Below are positions 35,500 to 48,100 of a stretch of 64,000 nt of DNA, piece after piece. Every line of letters begins with the position of its first letter. Position 1 is the stretch's first letter. Both the position numbers and the translations under genes were made by a program. Source of the DNA: Laccaria trichodermophora (taxonomy: Eukaryota > Basidiomycota > Agaricomycetes > Agaricales > Hydnangiaceae); NCBI GenBank assembly GCA_018417955.1, contig JACTVC010000001.1, positions 3,782,001 through 3,846,000 of the forward strand, read 5' to 3'. The notes under the pieces were generated by a model, which searched no databases, had not been told where the DNA came from, and worked only from the letters and a program-made list of their open reading frames with translations.

Positions 35500-37735
35500 A
35501 CAAAAATATTGCCACATGATTTATCTTACAAAGTTGGTGCTATAACACAAGAACAAAACATTTTGAGAACTATGTTCTGGTGTATGAAACATAGCTTAAG
35601 AGGTGTAGATTGTATATACAAAGTCTGGATATTGACAATTGAAAACTCAGGATAAGGCAGGGACTTGACTGTGACAAGTGCCAAAAATGGGATGTAACAA
35701 AGTGGAAATTCTGAATGACTGCAACCTATTGAAAGCAATACACAACTTGAGGAAGAGATATTTTGAACACTGGATCTCCCTGATATTGTTATGAGCTTCA
35801 TAAAGTCTCTGGGCCAGAAAATTTCATATTCTCCTCTAAAAGGTAAATTGAACTTGTTCTCCATTTTATGTATTTTTCACTCAATCTATTTGTTGGAATG
35901 AGGTAAAATGACTCCCTATTAATGTTTGTAGTGTGTATAATACAAAGGTAGATAGAAATGTTAAAATGGATGACTTCCCATAAGGTCTAGAATCCTAGAT
36001 TATCTTCTAAATGTTTGATGGGTGGGGTTTGAAAATATATTCAGCCAGCATTCTAAACTGTAAGCCAAGCAGTACAGATCTACATAAGCACAACCAATTT
36101 TTCTTTTGTAGAAACAGATCTCATTTGGGATTTCTCCACTTGAGCTCATTCCTTGTCCACTGTGCCTCCAGCTTCAATTGGGACAAAATCACAGCAGGAG
36201 AAGTGGCCTCTAATTTGTAGACAATGCAGTTGTATACAATTGGGCAACCCAAATGATAAATCTGGGGTTTGAAGAAAGTCAACATATGTTGACACACTGC
36301 AATCTTACAAAACTCAGTCCACATAGAAGCTAATTCCCAGAGTTTTTCTGGAAGTAAACAAGTATTGACAACAATGGTCCTTCTTTTCTGCAAGAAAGAA
36401 AAATGCTACCATCCTTTTGAGTTGATCCATGAAGACTCAGGATGTCTTTCAAACAATGCCTGAAGTATAGCATGATAGAAAATAAATTTACACTGGGTAT
36501 AACTTGAAAAGTCCCCAATAAAAGTACATCTTGCATAGAGCAATCATCCTGGACCAATCCTTGACATTTTTCTTGGTGAATTGGGGCTGAAAATTTTTCA
36601 CAAGGCACTTCACATGCCTAGTAACACTATCCCAAGGAAATGAACAGAGGTCCTATTTATACAAGGATCTGATACCCCACACCTTCCTTGCTCTATGCAA
36701 GATGTACTTTTATTGGGGACTTTTCAAGTTATACCCAGTGTAAATTTATTTTCTATCATGCTATACTTCAGGCATTGTTTGAAAGACATCCTGAGTCTTC
36801 ATGGATCAACTCAAAAGGATGGTAGCATTTTTCTTTCTTGCAGAAAAGAAGGACCATTGTTGTCAATACTTGTTTACTTCCAGAAAAACTCTGGGAATTA
36901 GCTTCTATGTGGACTGAGTTTTGTAAGATTGCAGTGTGTCAACATATGTTGACTTTCTTCAAACCCCAGATTTATCATTTGGGTTGCCCAATTGTATACA
37001 ACTGCATTGTCTACAAATTAGAGGCCACTTCTCCTGCTGTGATTTTGTCCCAATTGAAGCTGGAGGCACAGTGGACAAGGAATGAGCTCAAGTGGAGAAA
37101 TCCCAAATGAGATCTGTTTCTACAAAAGAAAAATTGGTTGTGCTTATGTAGATCTGTACTGCTTGGCTTACAGTTTAGAATGCTGGCTGAATATATTTTC
37201 AAACCCCACCCATCAAACATTTAGAAGATAATCTAGGATTCTAGACCTTATGGGAAGTCATCCATTTTAACATTTCTATCTACCTTTGTATTATACACAC
37301 TACAAACATTAATAGGGAGTCATTTTACCTCATTCCAACAAATAGATTGAGTGAAAAATACATAAAATGGAGAACAAGTTCAATTTACCTTTTAGAGGAG
37401 AATATGAAATTTTCTGGCCCAGAGACTTTATGAAGCTCATAACAATATCAGGGAGATCCAGTGTTCAAAATATCTCTTCCTCAAGTTGTGTATTGCTTTC
37501 AATAGGTTGCAGTCATTCAGAATTTCCACTTTGTTACATCCCATTTTTGGCACTTGTCACAGTCAAGTCCCTGCCTTATCCTGAGTTTTCAATTGTCAAT
37601 ATCCAGACTTTGTATATACAATCTACACCTCTTAAGCTATGTTTCATACACCAGAACATAGTTCTCAAAATGTTTTGTTCTTGTGTTATAGCACCAACTT
37701 TGTAAAATAAATCATGTGACAATCTTTTTGTAGAG
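35500..37735. repeat. Near-perfect palindrome of about 2.2 kb
   Basis: Base x on the left pairs with base 73231-x on the right. Arms from about 35525 to 36544 and 36687 to 37706 look identical, as shown by identical translated frames on opposite strands (for example 35526-35864 and 37367-37705). They are separated by a 142-base unique centre. Just outside, about 45 bases per side are still homologous but carry several mismatches, then similarity ends. Confidence 0.9.
35968..37263. mobile_element. Foldback form of the GGATGACTTCCC transposon inside the palindrome
   Basis: Both edges carry the terminus GGATGACTTCCCATAAGG in inverted orientation, followed by sequence clearly related to the copies at 21564-22299 and 57669-59367 (AAATGTTTGATGGG, AAAATATATTCAGCC). 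The two halves are mirror images, unlike the asymmetric normal copies, so the element was made symmetrical by the same event that built the palindrome. CpGs are largely converted to TpG/CpA. Confidence 0.8.
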
Positions 37736-38459
37736 GCAGTGTAGCTTGAAAAAATTCTCAATCCAACCATCATAGACATTTTTGGAGCTGTTCAAAAGAG
37801 CCATCACTCCCTCCCCAATGAACTTCAAAACCGAGGTATAGAGGAAATGTCCCCTAGATGTCAACAGCTCAGTTATTTTTTTTGGGAGATGAAGATCTCA
37901 AACTTACTGATCATATTTTTTCAAAATCAAGGGATCTCCATCTCCATCCATACAAGACAATTTTGCCAGCATGCCAAGAGCTTGTGGAAGGATATAAGAA
38001 ACCCATTTTTTTTTTTTTGGTGTCAAATTATAGTCTATTGGGGCGGAGCCCCATGTCAGACTTTACAACTTGTAGACTACCTAAGGCCCCTAATGCCTTA
38101 TTCCTGACCCCCATGACTGTCCCCTGCACTGGTGAAGGCACACCCATGGCGACCAATCCCCCACACAGCCCGGCACGGAAACGCTGTTTGGGAACCTGTC
38201 TCTACAGTAAGTGGGGTAGTCTCATCTCTCTGCTTATCGATGCAGTCTGTCCATAGCACGTTTCTTCTTCCAAGTACCTGATCGCAATGCAATAGGTACA
38301 GCTTAATGGGACGAGCGCGTTCAGGAAATGAAGTTGTTTTGAGTCATGTTGCTGTTTGCTTGAGTGTCCATGTAGCGTGTTTTCCTAGTAAAATATGGTT
38401 TGTGCTTGATGTCTGCAAGCTGAGATGCAGGTATAGAAAAGGTGGGGTTTTTTGAGGGC

Positions 38460-39324
38460 AAACCTGTCAACTGTGCTTCTGAAGCCCTTGCTCCTCAACT
38501 GAGCTTGCCTGTAAATGAAGTGCTATCTGTCAGGCTTCCTCAGATTCCAGATTGGACACATCACCTATTGTGTCACCTAACGACACCTTGAGTCTCTCGG
38601 TCCTCCCCATATACTTGAGGAGCTCCTTTATCCTCGACATGCTCCCCAAAATCCCCTTGAGGTCCCTTGAGTGTCAGCCTAGCGCTCTGTCCATGTCGAA
38701 GTGCTCTTCTGCATACACCTGGCATTCAAACAGAAAGTGTATCACCATCTCCGTGATCTCACCCCTCCCTGCACTCCAGCACAAATCACATCTTCTATTC
38801 TGAGCCTTCTTGATGTGGTGCAGGTAGCTGTTGAGTGGTATGTGTCCCGTGCATATCTGTGTTAGTAGGCTCGCCTGCGGTCTTGACAACTCGTTGCTGA
38901 TCTTCTGAAACTTGTTGAATGGGAAATCCGTGTCGATGTGTTGGAACCTTGCGTAACGTGGCGAGGCCCTCCATGTCTCTTCCCACCTCACCTTCAACTT
39001 CTCTGCAAACTCCTGCTTGACTGCTGAGGTGCTGTATGGTAGTCGCTTCCTGAGTATTGGTGGCAGCTCTGCCTGCGGACTGGAGTCCCCCTGTGTGGCC
39101 TTCTTCGCTTCCTCATCCACTCTCTCATTGCCTTTCACCCCATTGTGCGCTGCCACCCATTTGAGCGTGAATTTATCAGTACCTGCTTGGATGGGAATGT
39201 TAGTTCCATTAGTCATTGCATCTGTCAGCTTCAGATATTCCAAGACTAAGTATTGCCCTGGCTTCGACTTTCTTGCTCCTGTTGACCTGATGAAAGCTTG
39301 GCTGTCAGTGTAGAAGAAACCCAT
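38460..39324 (-). pseudogene. 5'-truncated LINE (non-LTR retrotransposon) with RNase H domain
   Basis: Frame 39324-38674 encodes the end of an RNase H domain (YTDSQAF, KWVAAHNGVKGNERVDEEAK). The LINE C-terminal region follows: ELSRPQASLLTQICTGHIPL, a zinc-knuckle-like CDLCWSAGRG and VIHFLFECQ. A single TGA after RALG interrupts the frame, which then continues (HSRDLKGILGS) to about 38525. That TGA is in a context where the intact codon was probably CGA. Endonuclease and reverse transcriptase domains are missing, the usual 5' truncation. The copy sits within a decayed gene in the same orientation. Confidence 0.85.
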
Positions 39325-41300
39325 AGTGGGTGTTTGTGGATTTTTCTCAAAACATCCATTACTTGAAGTGGATTTTTGAAGAAAGCATGGGGAGTAAATG
39401 TAACAACTCCTCCTGAGGAAGAAAATTCAGTGATAGAGTAAGTAAAATACTGATCATGCCACATGGATAAAGTTCTCAAATTCCTCAGAAGACTTTTGGT
39501 ATGGCTTCAGAAGTTCCATAGGTATAGAACTCTACCTGCCTTCTGTTCACAAGCTCAAGAATCATATGAATAGTTTCAAGGCTTGAAACATGCACAAAAA
39601 TGACCTGGGAATTTCTTTCATAACTGACCAGCCTTCCATATGTGGTTTCCAGGATGTCTCTGAGCATTGAGGTCTCCAGGGCACTAGCCTCACTGTTATT
39701 AAGTGTCTTCCACCAGATAGAAAAGGTTCTATCTTTTACTGTATCATAAAAGAATTCTAAAAGTTTATGAGGGAACCCCAGCATTTGGATGGCAAGAACA
39801 AAATTTCTTCTGGCTTGGAAAAGTTTTCTTGTTGTTTGATGTTAGGAGTATGGGTGGAAGGCCTTTGGGGGAATGCTTTGAATGGGCTGAGATGAGGGGT
39901 GTAATGCTGCATTCTCCACAGAACAATGGCTGCAGTCAAATGTTCTCCAGTAACTCATTGACATTTGATGGGACTTTAAGGAGATTGTGAGGGTTAGATT
40001 GTAAAGCTTCAGGCATAAAAACAATATGCCCAATCAGGTGACCATGAGATGTGAGAGGTAGCAAAGCAACCTTACAGAATTGAGATATGATTATTGAAAC
40101 TTTCTAAATCTACAATAGAACTTACCTTTCTTGCTTTTGTCATCATCTTCACAACCAGAGAGAATAAGGCTCCATCTCTTGGAATATGAGGGCCAAACTG
40201 GCAAGGAGGTTTACAGCTTTCAGAGAAAATAGAGAAATCTTCTACATCATGAAAGCTCATAAACTGAGCCTTCATTAATTCTGATAGGTTGTTTGCCATT
40301 TCTAGCCTCTTGAATTTTGATGTAGTTTTTCTGAGAAGACCAATATTGCAGATGAACTGCATTGTTTGAGATTGCATAGGCCCAGCATTATATCTGATTT
40401 CAAGTGGACCAGCCCATGAACACCTTCTGGAGGTGCTTGATGCTATGTTTCTTGCAAGGGTGGGTACCAAAGCACCCTGGCTAAGAATTTGTTTTGTTGA
40501 AAGGCCAGAGGCTATGTGAGTGAAATGCAGGTGATGACTTGGTAGTTCATGTAACCTTGATGGTGATTAAAACATTGTCAGAGGATGCTTTTTCTGAACA
40601 GGAGGTCCAGGAAGTCTGTCAGCAATGATAGCCTGAAGAGAGGGAGCTTTTGGAAAATTTGGTGGTGGTGGGTCATCCATGGCCATCTGATCATGGTTTT
40701 CTGGTGACAATCCTTCTGGTGAACCACTAAACAGAGAGTTTGAGGAGGAAGGTGGGGCAAATGAAGCAGAACTTCAAACTTTTTTATTTATTTATGAAAC
40801 TGAGTGATTGAATGAGCAGAAAATCCAAACTTCACATACCTCTTCATCTGAAGCTCCTTCAAATGAAGGTTCAGCTTCAGTGGTCATGGACTGTTTATTC
40901 TGTTTTTTTTTCCACCTTGTGAATTCCAGTGTAAGGGATAAGATAAAGTATCAAAACTTAACTTACTATTGCAGCATTTTCCCTACTATTGACAACCACA
41001 GTTGATTGTGGAGGGATTTCATCCTCAGGCTCATCTTGAAGTACTCCCTTCAAAGTGAATTAATAGATATTTTCAATGTCTACTGGGTGATGTAAATTTT
41101 CTACCTTTCTTTTTAGTGTATGTGACAATGGGACACTTGGTGATGATCTTGAAATTACAATAGGTCTGATCTTTTTCTATAACAAATTTTCAATATTGAT
41201 TGTCATTTTAACCCATTGACATGAGAACCATCACCTTTTTCACTGGTGTTTTTTCCTGGCATTTTCATCTTGCATAGATTGGGAAAATAGCTCTTTCTCT
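39325..41300 (-). pseudogene. Decayed multi-exon gene, family not identified
   Basis: Minus-strand exon-like pieces in order include NHDQMAMDDPPPPNFPKAPS (about 40700), ALVPTLARNIASSTSRRCSW (about 40450), CKPPCQFGPHIPRDGALFSL (about 40180) and KLLEFFYDTVKDRTFSIWWK (about 39750). The last pieces are RRQVEFYTYGTSEAIPKVF (about 39500) and GGVVTFTPHAFFKNPLQVMD with HKHPLW (about 39380). The combination of FYTYG and GGVVTFTP resembles a conserved fungal protein I cannot name. Coding is broken near 39945 by a TGA, and the gene is cut by the LINE directly after HKHPLW and by the LTR element at 41392. Exons at 49528-50140 (minus) may be its displaced 5' part, but this is speculative. Confidence 0.45.
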
Positions 41301-41391
41301 TTTTCTGAAATAAATTACAGTCAGAGTAATGGATTATGAACATCTCTTCCACTCAACTAATCCATGGAGTTAGTGCCTTTAGCTCTGTCCC

Positions 41392-41707
41392 TGTGATATA
41401 GGATTGGAAGGGAATGCCCAGAGGCCATAGTCAAACAGTGGTATATAGCTAGATTTGGATATCTTACATAATATATTGATCTTTTGTCTTGAACCACCAC
41501 CTTGTCAGCAGTCTTGCCATCCTCTTGCACTACATGTAGTGCTTTGTATATCTGTACTTCCTACAGTATGCATAATCATGTTGGGCCAGCTGAGTATCTT
41601 GTAACTGCTCATTGCTCACTCATGGGTGTTGATCCCAGATCCACCCATTCTTGCCTCCTTCCCTCTTGGCTTCAGCTATGCAAGAAGTTCAGAGTGAACG
41701 CTTCACA
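41392..41707. repeat. 5' long terminal repeat
   Basis: 316 bp, starting TGTGATATAGGATTGG and ending CGCTTCACA. It lacks the three bases CTC found near the end of its partner at 49062-49380. Confidence 0.9.
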
Positions 41708-42429
41708 ATGGTGGGGGCACCGCAGACTTCACCAAAGCATGGTTGAAGTCTGCATTTCTTGGTAGAGGGAGAGCTGGAGAGTTGTGGGAATGCGCCAGCT
41801 CATCACAGGAGGAACCTTAGCATGGATGGTAGCTGCTGCTCATGCACTTCGCGGCGGGCTTACTACTTCATGTGAAAGGGCTCATCCATCCTTCAGTTGG
41901 ATGAACCATTGACTTTAGCTTGTGCTTGCACAGCTGGTTGAGGTTTGTTTGATTGGGTTGCTGTGCTGACTCTGAGCAGCTGGGCTTTGGGATTTCGTGA
42001 CTATGCGGCCTGAAGTCTACTGTGAGGAGAGTTCCTACTCACCTATGTCTGGATTCCGCGACTACGCGACCATTGACTTGGTGAGGAGGTCGCCTACAAC
42101 CAGTGTCGCCTGCTGCTTTGCGCTGCTTCACTGTCTCTCAGACTCCACCTGTTCCTCAACCATCTCCCTTGTCTTTTAGCATCTAGGCCTCTCAAGAACA
42201 GCCAGATGTTCATTGACATCCCTCCAGTTCAGTCTACTGCTCTGGAAATTATGTGCTATGCCCTACTATGCTTCTCTCCCAATCTTTGCCCTTTTCTTGC
42301 TTGAGGAATGAGTATTCTCATCCTCCTTACTTCTCTATGAACTCCCTGGAATGGCTCTTCTTGGTTTCTGAATGGTTAGAAGGGTTTGGAGTGGTTTTGG
42401 GTTGGATGGGGTTGATGGGACATCAACAT

Positions 42430-43390
42430 GGGACTTATTCACCTCATATCTCGCCAACCGACGCCCCGACTGCTCTCGTCTCTTTTGCGCTGGAAAGCCC
42501 TCGTTTACACCTTTCTTTGGACCCCCTGAACTCGCCAAACGGTCACGTATTGGCTGCATTTCGCCTAGTTCAACCTGGCATGGCCAAAATGAACATATAT
42601 CGTCCGTTCTCGGCGAGATCCTCGTCGTTCCTTTTGTTCTTTAGCTCGTTTTGAAGCCACGGTCAATGCGCTTCTGGGAAGCCCTCATACGCGTCAAACG
42701 GACGAGCGGTTCCTGTGTTACAGCACCATCCCTCCAACAACCACTTACATGTGACTTGTTCATGTCATATCTCGCCAACCGATGCCCCGATTGCGCTCAT
42801 CCTTTTTGCGTTGGAAAGCCCTCATTCACACCTTTCTGTGGACTCCCTGAACTCGCCAAACGGTCACCTATTGGCGGCGCTTCGCCTAGTTCAGCCTGGT
42901 ATGACCAAGATGAGCATGTTTCATCCGTTCTCGGCGAGATCTTCGTCGTCCCTTTCGTTCTTTGGTTCGTTTTAAAGCCACGGTCAATGCGCTTCTTGTA
43001 AGCCCTCATACGCGTCAAACGGACGAGCGGTTCTCGTGTTATAGCACCATCCCTCCAACAACCATTTACATAGGACTTATTCATGTCATATCTCGCCGAC
43101 CGACGCCCGGATCGCGCTCATCATTTTTGCGTTGGAAAGCCCTGATTCACACCTTTCTTTGGACTCCCTGAACTCGCCAAACGGTCACCTGTTGGCGGCG
43201 CATCGCCTAGTTCAGCCTGGTATGACCAAGATGAACATATTTCGTCCGTTCTCGGCGAGATCTCGGTCGCCTCTTCCGTTCTTTGATTCGTTTTGAAGCT
43301 ACGGTCAATGCGCTTCTGGGAAGCCCTCATACGCATCAAACAGACAAGCGGTTCTTGCGTTACAGCGTCATCTCTCCAACAACCATTTCC
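42430..43390. repeat. Three tandem copies of a 321-bp unit, CpG-rich
   Basis: The word CATATCTCGCC occurs at 42445, 42766 and 43087, exactly 321 bases apart, and the copies share CTCGCCAAACGGTCAC and TTCTCGGCGAGATC. Copies are about 85-95 percent alike. Unlike most of the LTR element interior, CG dinucleotides are frequent. Confidence 0.9.
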
Positions 43391-43768
43391 CCATTCCTAT
43401 TGTCATAACTTGCTCGCGTCGGACGTTCTATAGCCCATTTTAAACGTCTGAATCGTACCTTTCCGACGCACCTATTCACATCAATAACGGACAAAAGCCT
43501 GGTCTGCAGCATGCATTTACTCCAGAACTGCAGTTTCTGGGTACTTCCTCTCTATCTCAACGACCACGGCTCGTCACGATACGCGAATTATACCGTTGAA
43601 AAGGTGTCGTTCGTAGCTTTCGAACGGGTATTTGATCTCCAGGAACGGGCCAGAAATCACTACGCTATGCTCAAACACATTTTTGGCTACCTCAGGATCT
43701 CCCCTCTATTTGGGGTGTTAAGACTTGATTGGAGGACTCTTATGGGCAGGGGAGACACCTCAACTGGT

Positions 43769-44150
43769 TGAGAGTTGCTGCTCGCGCATTACACGGCGGA
43801 CTCTTCTTCAGTCATGGTAACCTTCTGGCTCCATCAGAAGGCTGATTGCTGCTTGTGCGTTGCACGGCGGATCAGTGTGGAGGAGTTGCAGCTCACGCAT
43901 TACGCGGCGGACTCTTCTTCAATCATGGTAACCTTCTGGGTCCCTCAGAAGTACTGATTGCTGCTCGCATGTTACACGGCAGATCAGTGTTGAGGAGTTG
44001 CTGCTCGCACATTATGCAGCGGACTCTTCTTCAATCATGGTAACCTTCTGGCTCCTGATTGCAGCTTGCATGTTTTGCGGCGGATCAGTGTTGAGGAGTT
44101 GCTGCTCGCACATTATGCAGCAGACTCTTCTTCAATCATGGTAACCTTAC
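43769..44150. repeat. Four tandem copies of a unit of about 100-112 bp
   Basis: The segment with CGGACTCTTCTTCAATCATGG followed by TAACCTTCTGG recurs near 43793, 43905, 44020 and 44122. Each copy includes GAGTTGCTGCTCGC and a GGCGGATCAGTG link. It lies directly after the 321-bp array in the LTR element. Confidence 0.85.
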
Positions 44151-44579
44151 AGATTGCTGCTTGTGTGTTGCATGGCCTGTGTCCACTCTGGGGGGCAAAA
44201 TTTATGTCAACATTTTTTTCCCCTCCTTTCCTTTGACCTCTTATCATTCCTACCCAACATGGCACCACCTTTACCCACTCAGACACCAACTTAGGATCAT
44301 GGCTTGTAATTTTCCACTGCACGATCTCTTCGCCTCTATCCTCCCTGGCTTGATTCTTGAGATTCGCACACTGGAAAAGTGGGGGGCTGTAGGGGAGTAT
44401 AGGTGGAAGATGGGAGGAGAGGCGCAAGCTTCTATCCCATTACACGCTCCCCACGTCCAGACGACACACCACAATGGAAGCAAGCTACATCATCTTGATG
44501 GGTAGAGGGAGTTGAGTTGGGATCAACGATCTGAGTGGAGAGGCACAAGCCTCTATCACACTATACATGTCTTACGAGC

Positions 44580-47500
44580 CTAAGACCCGTGCCTACGGCA
44601 CAGCGCTCACTAACGCTCGGCCGTTCCTTCACTGCGTGTCACGGCTCGCCGGGGGCAAGCCCCCTGGACCCCCTGGTACACATCTTGGATCCCAGTTTCA
44701 GTGCTCATCTTCATTCCCAATTCCCATGTACATTCTTAATTTTAATCTTTATTATATGTTGGTGTGAATGAATGCTCCATCTCCATGTATGATAAATTTC
44801 ACATCACAGTGAGAAACTTTTTCAAGGATGATTGATTAAATTCTAATCCAACCTGTTGGGCCCCAACCCCTGCTTCCATATGAACAATAACTTGGCTGGT
44901 CCTACAACATGGGTCGCATGGTGGGGGAAGGCCCTCTAATCTAAGTCTTTCCAAATACCATCTTGCAAATTCAAATTGGTTCTCAATATCCATTAAACAG
45001 AGCCATGAATATTTTTTACATGTCCCTTATAAATGGTCCTCCTGTATCTGACTTTATACCCCTTACTACCCTACCATGTCCCAATGTTTCTCATATTTTT
45101 GTACTGCAAACCCATGCTCTAAGACATCAACAATATGTACAATAGATACATTTCTAACATGATCCTCCCTACATCCTCAACTTCCCAAAAATTCTCTTGG
45201 GCCAGAAAGTAGAGACTTGCAGTGGTTTCGAAAAATTAGATGATCTCTTCCTGGGTTTCTCATCTTTATGGAATAAATTGACTAAATCTTTACTTATATA
45301 AATGAGCTTCCTCTGACCTCTCTCAAATTAGCACCCTCAGCCCCCATTGATATGGAGAAATCACAACACTCCCATTTATATATTTTTCTTAATTCTCCAA
45401 ATCCACAATGTTTTACTGCAGGCCTATTGAAATTCATCAATTATAAGCACCTCCTGAGTTACAAAAAAAATAATCTAGGAAGTTCCAGCCACATGTTCCC
45501 ATTTCTGATATATGTTAGATGGAATACAATATATAGCTTTGAGAGGCACATGAAGATCCAGCATCTATATGTTGGCATTGCACTTTCTCAATGAAGGGCT
45601 GGGGTACAGGGATAAAATTCTGGCATAAAACAGCAAACCCATCCAGTATACCCAGATATGATAATAACCCTCATTTAGAGATGGGATGTTTCAAAAAGCC
45701 TCTTTTCAGAGAACAGAAATTAAATATTGTACATGCAAGAGGGGAGAAAATCAGTAACCAAAACATGCTGTTAGAAATGGTGGTAGGTGATCCTGATAGA
45801 TATTTCTTGATTGTTGAGCACTGGCAGAGCTTCTATTATAAAGAGCAGGCAATGCAAGAAAGTTTGTGCAGAAATTAGAATTCACAACTCTACATGCCTA
45901 CAAACTCTCAAGCAATTCATAGAGGGTCTGTAACTATGGAACAGCTACAAAGAAATATTTTCCTGGAGTTGAAGAGGGTAGGTGGGGTCAAGCTCAGTAT
46001 AAAGATGTGAGGTTCAGAGTGATTATATAAGAATTTGTCAGCCTTAGTCATCGGTGTGTCAGCCTTAGTCAGCCATCAAAAGGCTAAAAACATTGTGCCA
46101 TTCTATATAGACAAGCTTTAGACCTGCACCTATGGCGCAGCACTTGCTAACGCTCGGCTGTGCCTCTGGTGCTGGTCACAGCTTGCCGGGGGCACGCCCC
46201 CTGGACCCCCCAGTACACATGTTTAATCCCAATTTTGGTACACATTTTTTATCCCAGTTCATGTTTAATCCCACTTCTGGTACACATATTTAATCCCACT
46301 TTTAGTACACATAGTTAGACTTAAACCTGGACTTATAGTACAGCACTCTGCTCAGTCATGCCTTGCTGGGGCAAGCTATCCCCCAGCACATGTATTTATT
46401 TCCAGTTCTGGTACACATCTCTAATCCCTGTTTTGATACTTACACTTCATTTGAATTTTCAAAGATACACTTAAACCTGCAGTGGCACTCATTGTGCTTG
46501 GCCAGCTTGCCAGAGGCAAGCCCTTAGACTACCTGATACAGATTTAACAGTTGTGGTGTACATGTTTCTCAAAGTTACACTTTCTGCACCTATGGTGTGG
46601 ACCCCCAGTACACATCTTTAATTCCAGTTTTGGTACACATCTTTTATCCCAGTTCCAGTGCACATGTTTAATCCCACTTCTGGTACACATATTCGATCTC
46701 CATTCTGATACACATTCTTTATCCCAGATCTGGTGTATACCTTTCATCTGAATCATCAATGTTAGGCTTAGACCTGGACACAGCACTTGCTTCGCTTGGC
46801 CATGCCTGCCAGAGGCAAGCTGTCCCCCCAGTACATATTTTTATTCCAGTTCCAGTGCACATTTTCAATCTCTGTTTTGGTACTTACATCTTATTAAATT
46901 TTAAAAATTTAAATTATGCTCTGACCTGCACCTATGGTTTGGCACTCACTGCACTTGGCCAGCTTGCCAAAGGAAAGACCCTTGGACTATCTCATAAAAA
47001 TCTGATAGCTGTGGTGTACATGTTTCTCAAACTTATACTAATTCCTGTTTTGGTACTTACACTTTATTTAAATTTTCAAAAATACACTTTAACCTGCAGT
47101 GGCAATGGCTGCACTTGGCCAGCTTGTCAGGGCAAGCCCCCTGGCCCTTCCAGTGCATATGTTCAGTCCCAGTTCTGACACACACATTTTATCTTAATCA
47201 TCAAAGTTAAACTGCCCTCATTCAAAAAAGTGAAAATACACTGACAGAGACCCCCACACAGGTGTGGAGAGTGAAAATATAGTGCCAAAAAGCGAAATTG
47301 AGTGTTTGGAAGGTGATATGGGGGCAAGAAACACCAATGCAATGTGTTGTGGTGGGGGAAATTTTTAACATGTCCTGCCCATGTGGTGTTTGTACTTGCT
47401 GTTCTCAGCAACTGCCATTCCCAGCAAATGCCACTGAGTAAAAGACAGAATGGTTGCTTAATAATTATATTAGCTAATCTTACAATCTTAGCTAAGTGAA

Positions 47501-48100
47501 CCATTGTGCCTTTATATATAAGATGACTATACAATATGTAAAATAATTTAGCCTACCTTCCAATGTCACAACAAAAATGGCACTGACCTTAAATCCCTAA
47601 GCTTTAGACCCACACCTATGGCATGGTGCTTGCTAACACTTGGCCATGCCTCTGGTGCAGGTCACAGCTTGCTGGGGGCATGCCCCCTGGACCCCTCAGT
47701 ACACATGCTCAATCCCAGTTTTTATACACATGCTCAATCCCAATTCTAATGGACATGTTCAATTGTAGCATGTTCTTGGTAGTGTGTTCTTTGTCGCATG
47801 TTCTCAGTTAGAATTAGGGAATGCCTGAATCCCCCATTCAGGGAGTGTGTTAGGATATATATATCCTCTTTTTTTCCCAGTTCTGCAATGTTACACTTGG
47901 ACCTGAACTTATGGCACAGCACTCACTTCACTTGGCCATGCCTTGCCCAGGGGAAAGCTTACCACACTTTGCCAGCTTGCCAGATGAAAGCCCTCTGAAT
48001 CTCCCACCCAACACATGTTCACTCCCAGTTCTGGCACACATCTTCCATTTGAATCATCAAAGTTACATTTTGATCCACCCCTACATGGAGCTACATGCCA
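44580..48100. repeat. Dispersed degenerate repeats with a GGGGGC-GCCCCC core
   Basis: A module reading roughly GACCTGCACCTATGGCGCAG, then CTTGCCGGGGGCACGCCCCC and then CTGGACCCCC with AGTACACAT occurs at about 44590-44700, 46120-46230 and 47605-47705. More decayed copies lie near 46330, 46480, 46770, 46930, 47100 and 47890. Between them, phrases like TTTAATCCCAGTTCTGGTAC repeat at short intervals. The core is palindromic and is often seen in mushroom LTR elements. Confidence 0.75.

Larger units (their letters stand above)
35000..41386. other. CpG-depleted repeat-rich block, left of the LTR element
   Basis: Many successive 60-base lines contain no CG at all, while TG and CA are abundant, in contrast to the lines on either side of the block. 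This is the expected result of methylation and deamination of repeats. The block includes the large palindrome, the LINE fragment (which is less depleted) and a decayed gene. The same composition returns at 49386-49870. Confidence 0.75.

Noticed and set aside
41502..41765. An apparent duplicated gene (same protein start at 41502 and 49172)
   Set aside because: The two frames are the long terminal repeats of one retroelement, not genes.
43000..44150. A CRISPR-like array because of regular repeats
   Set aside because: Repeat units are 100-321 bp, directly adjacent without unique spacers, and the genome is eukaryotic.
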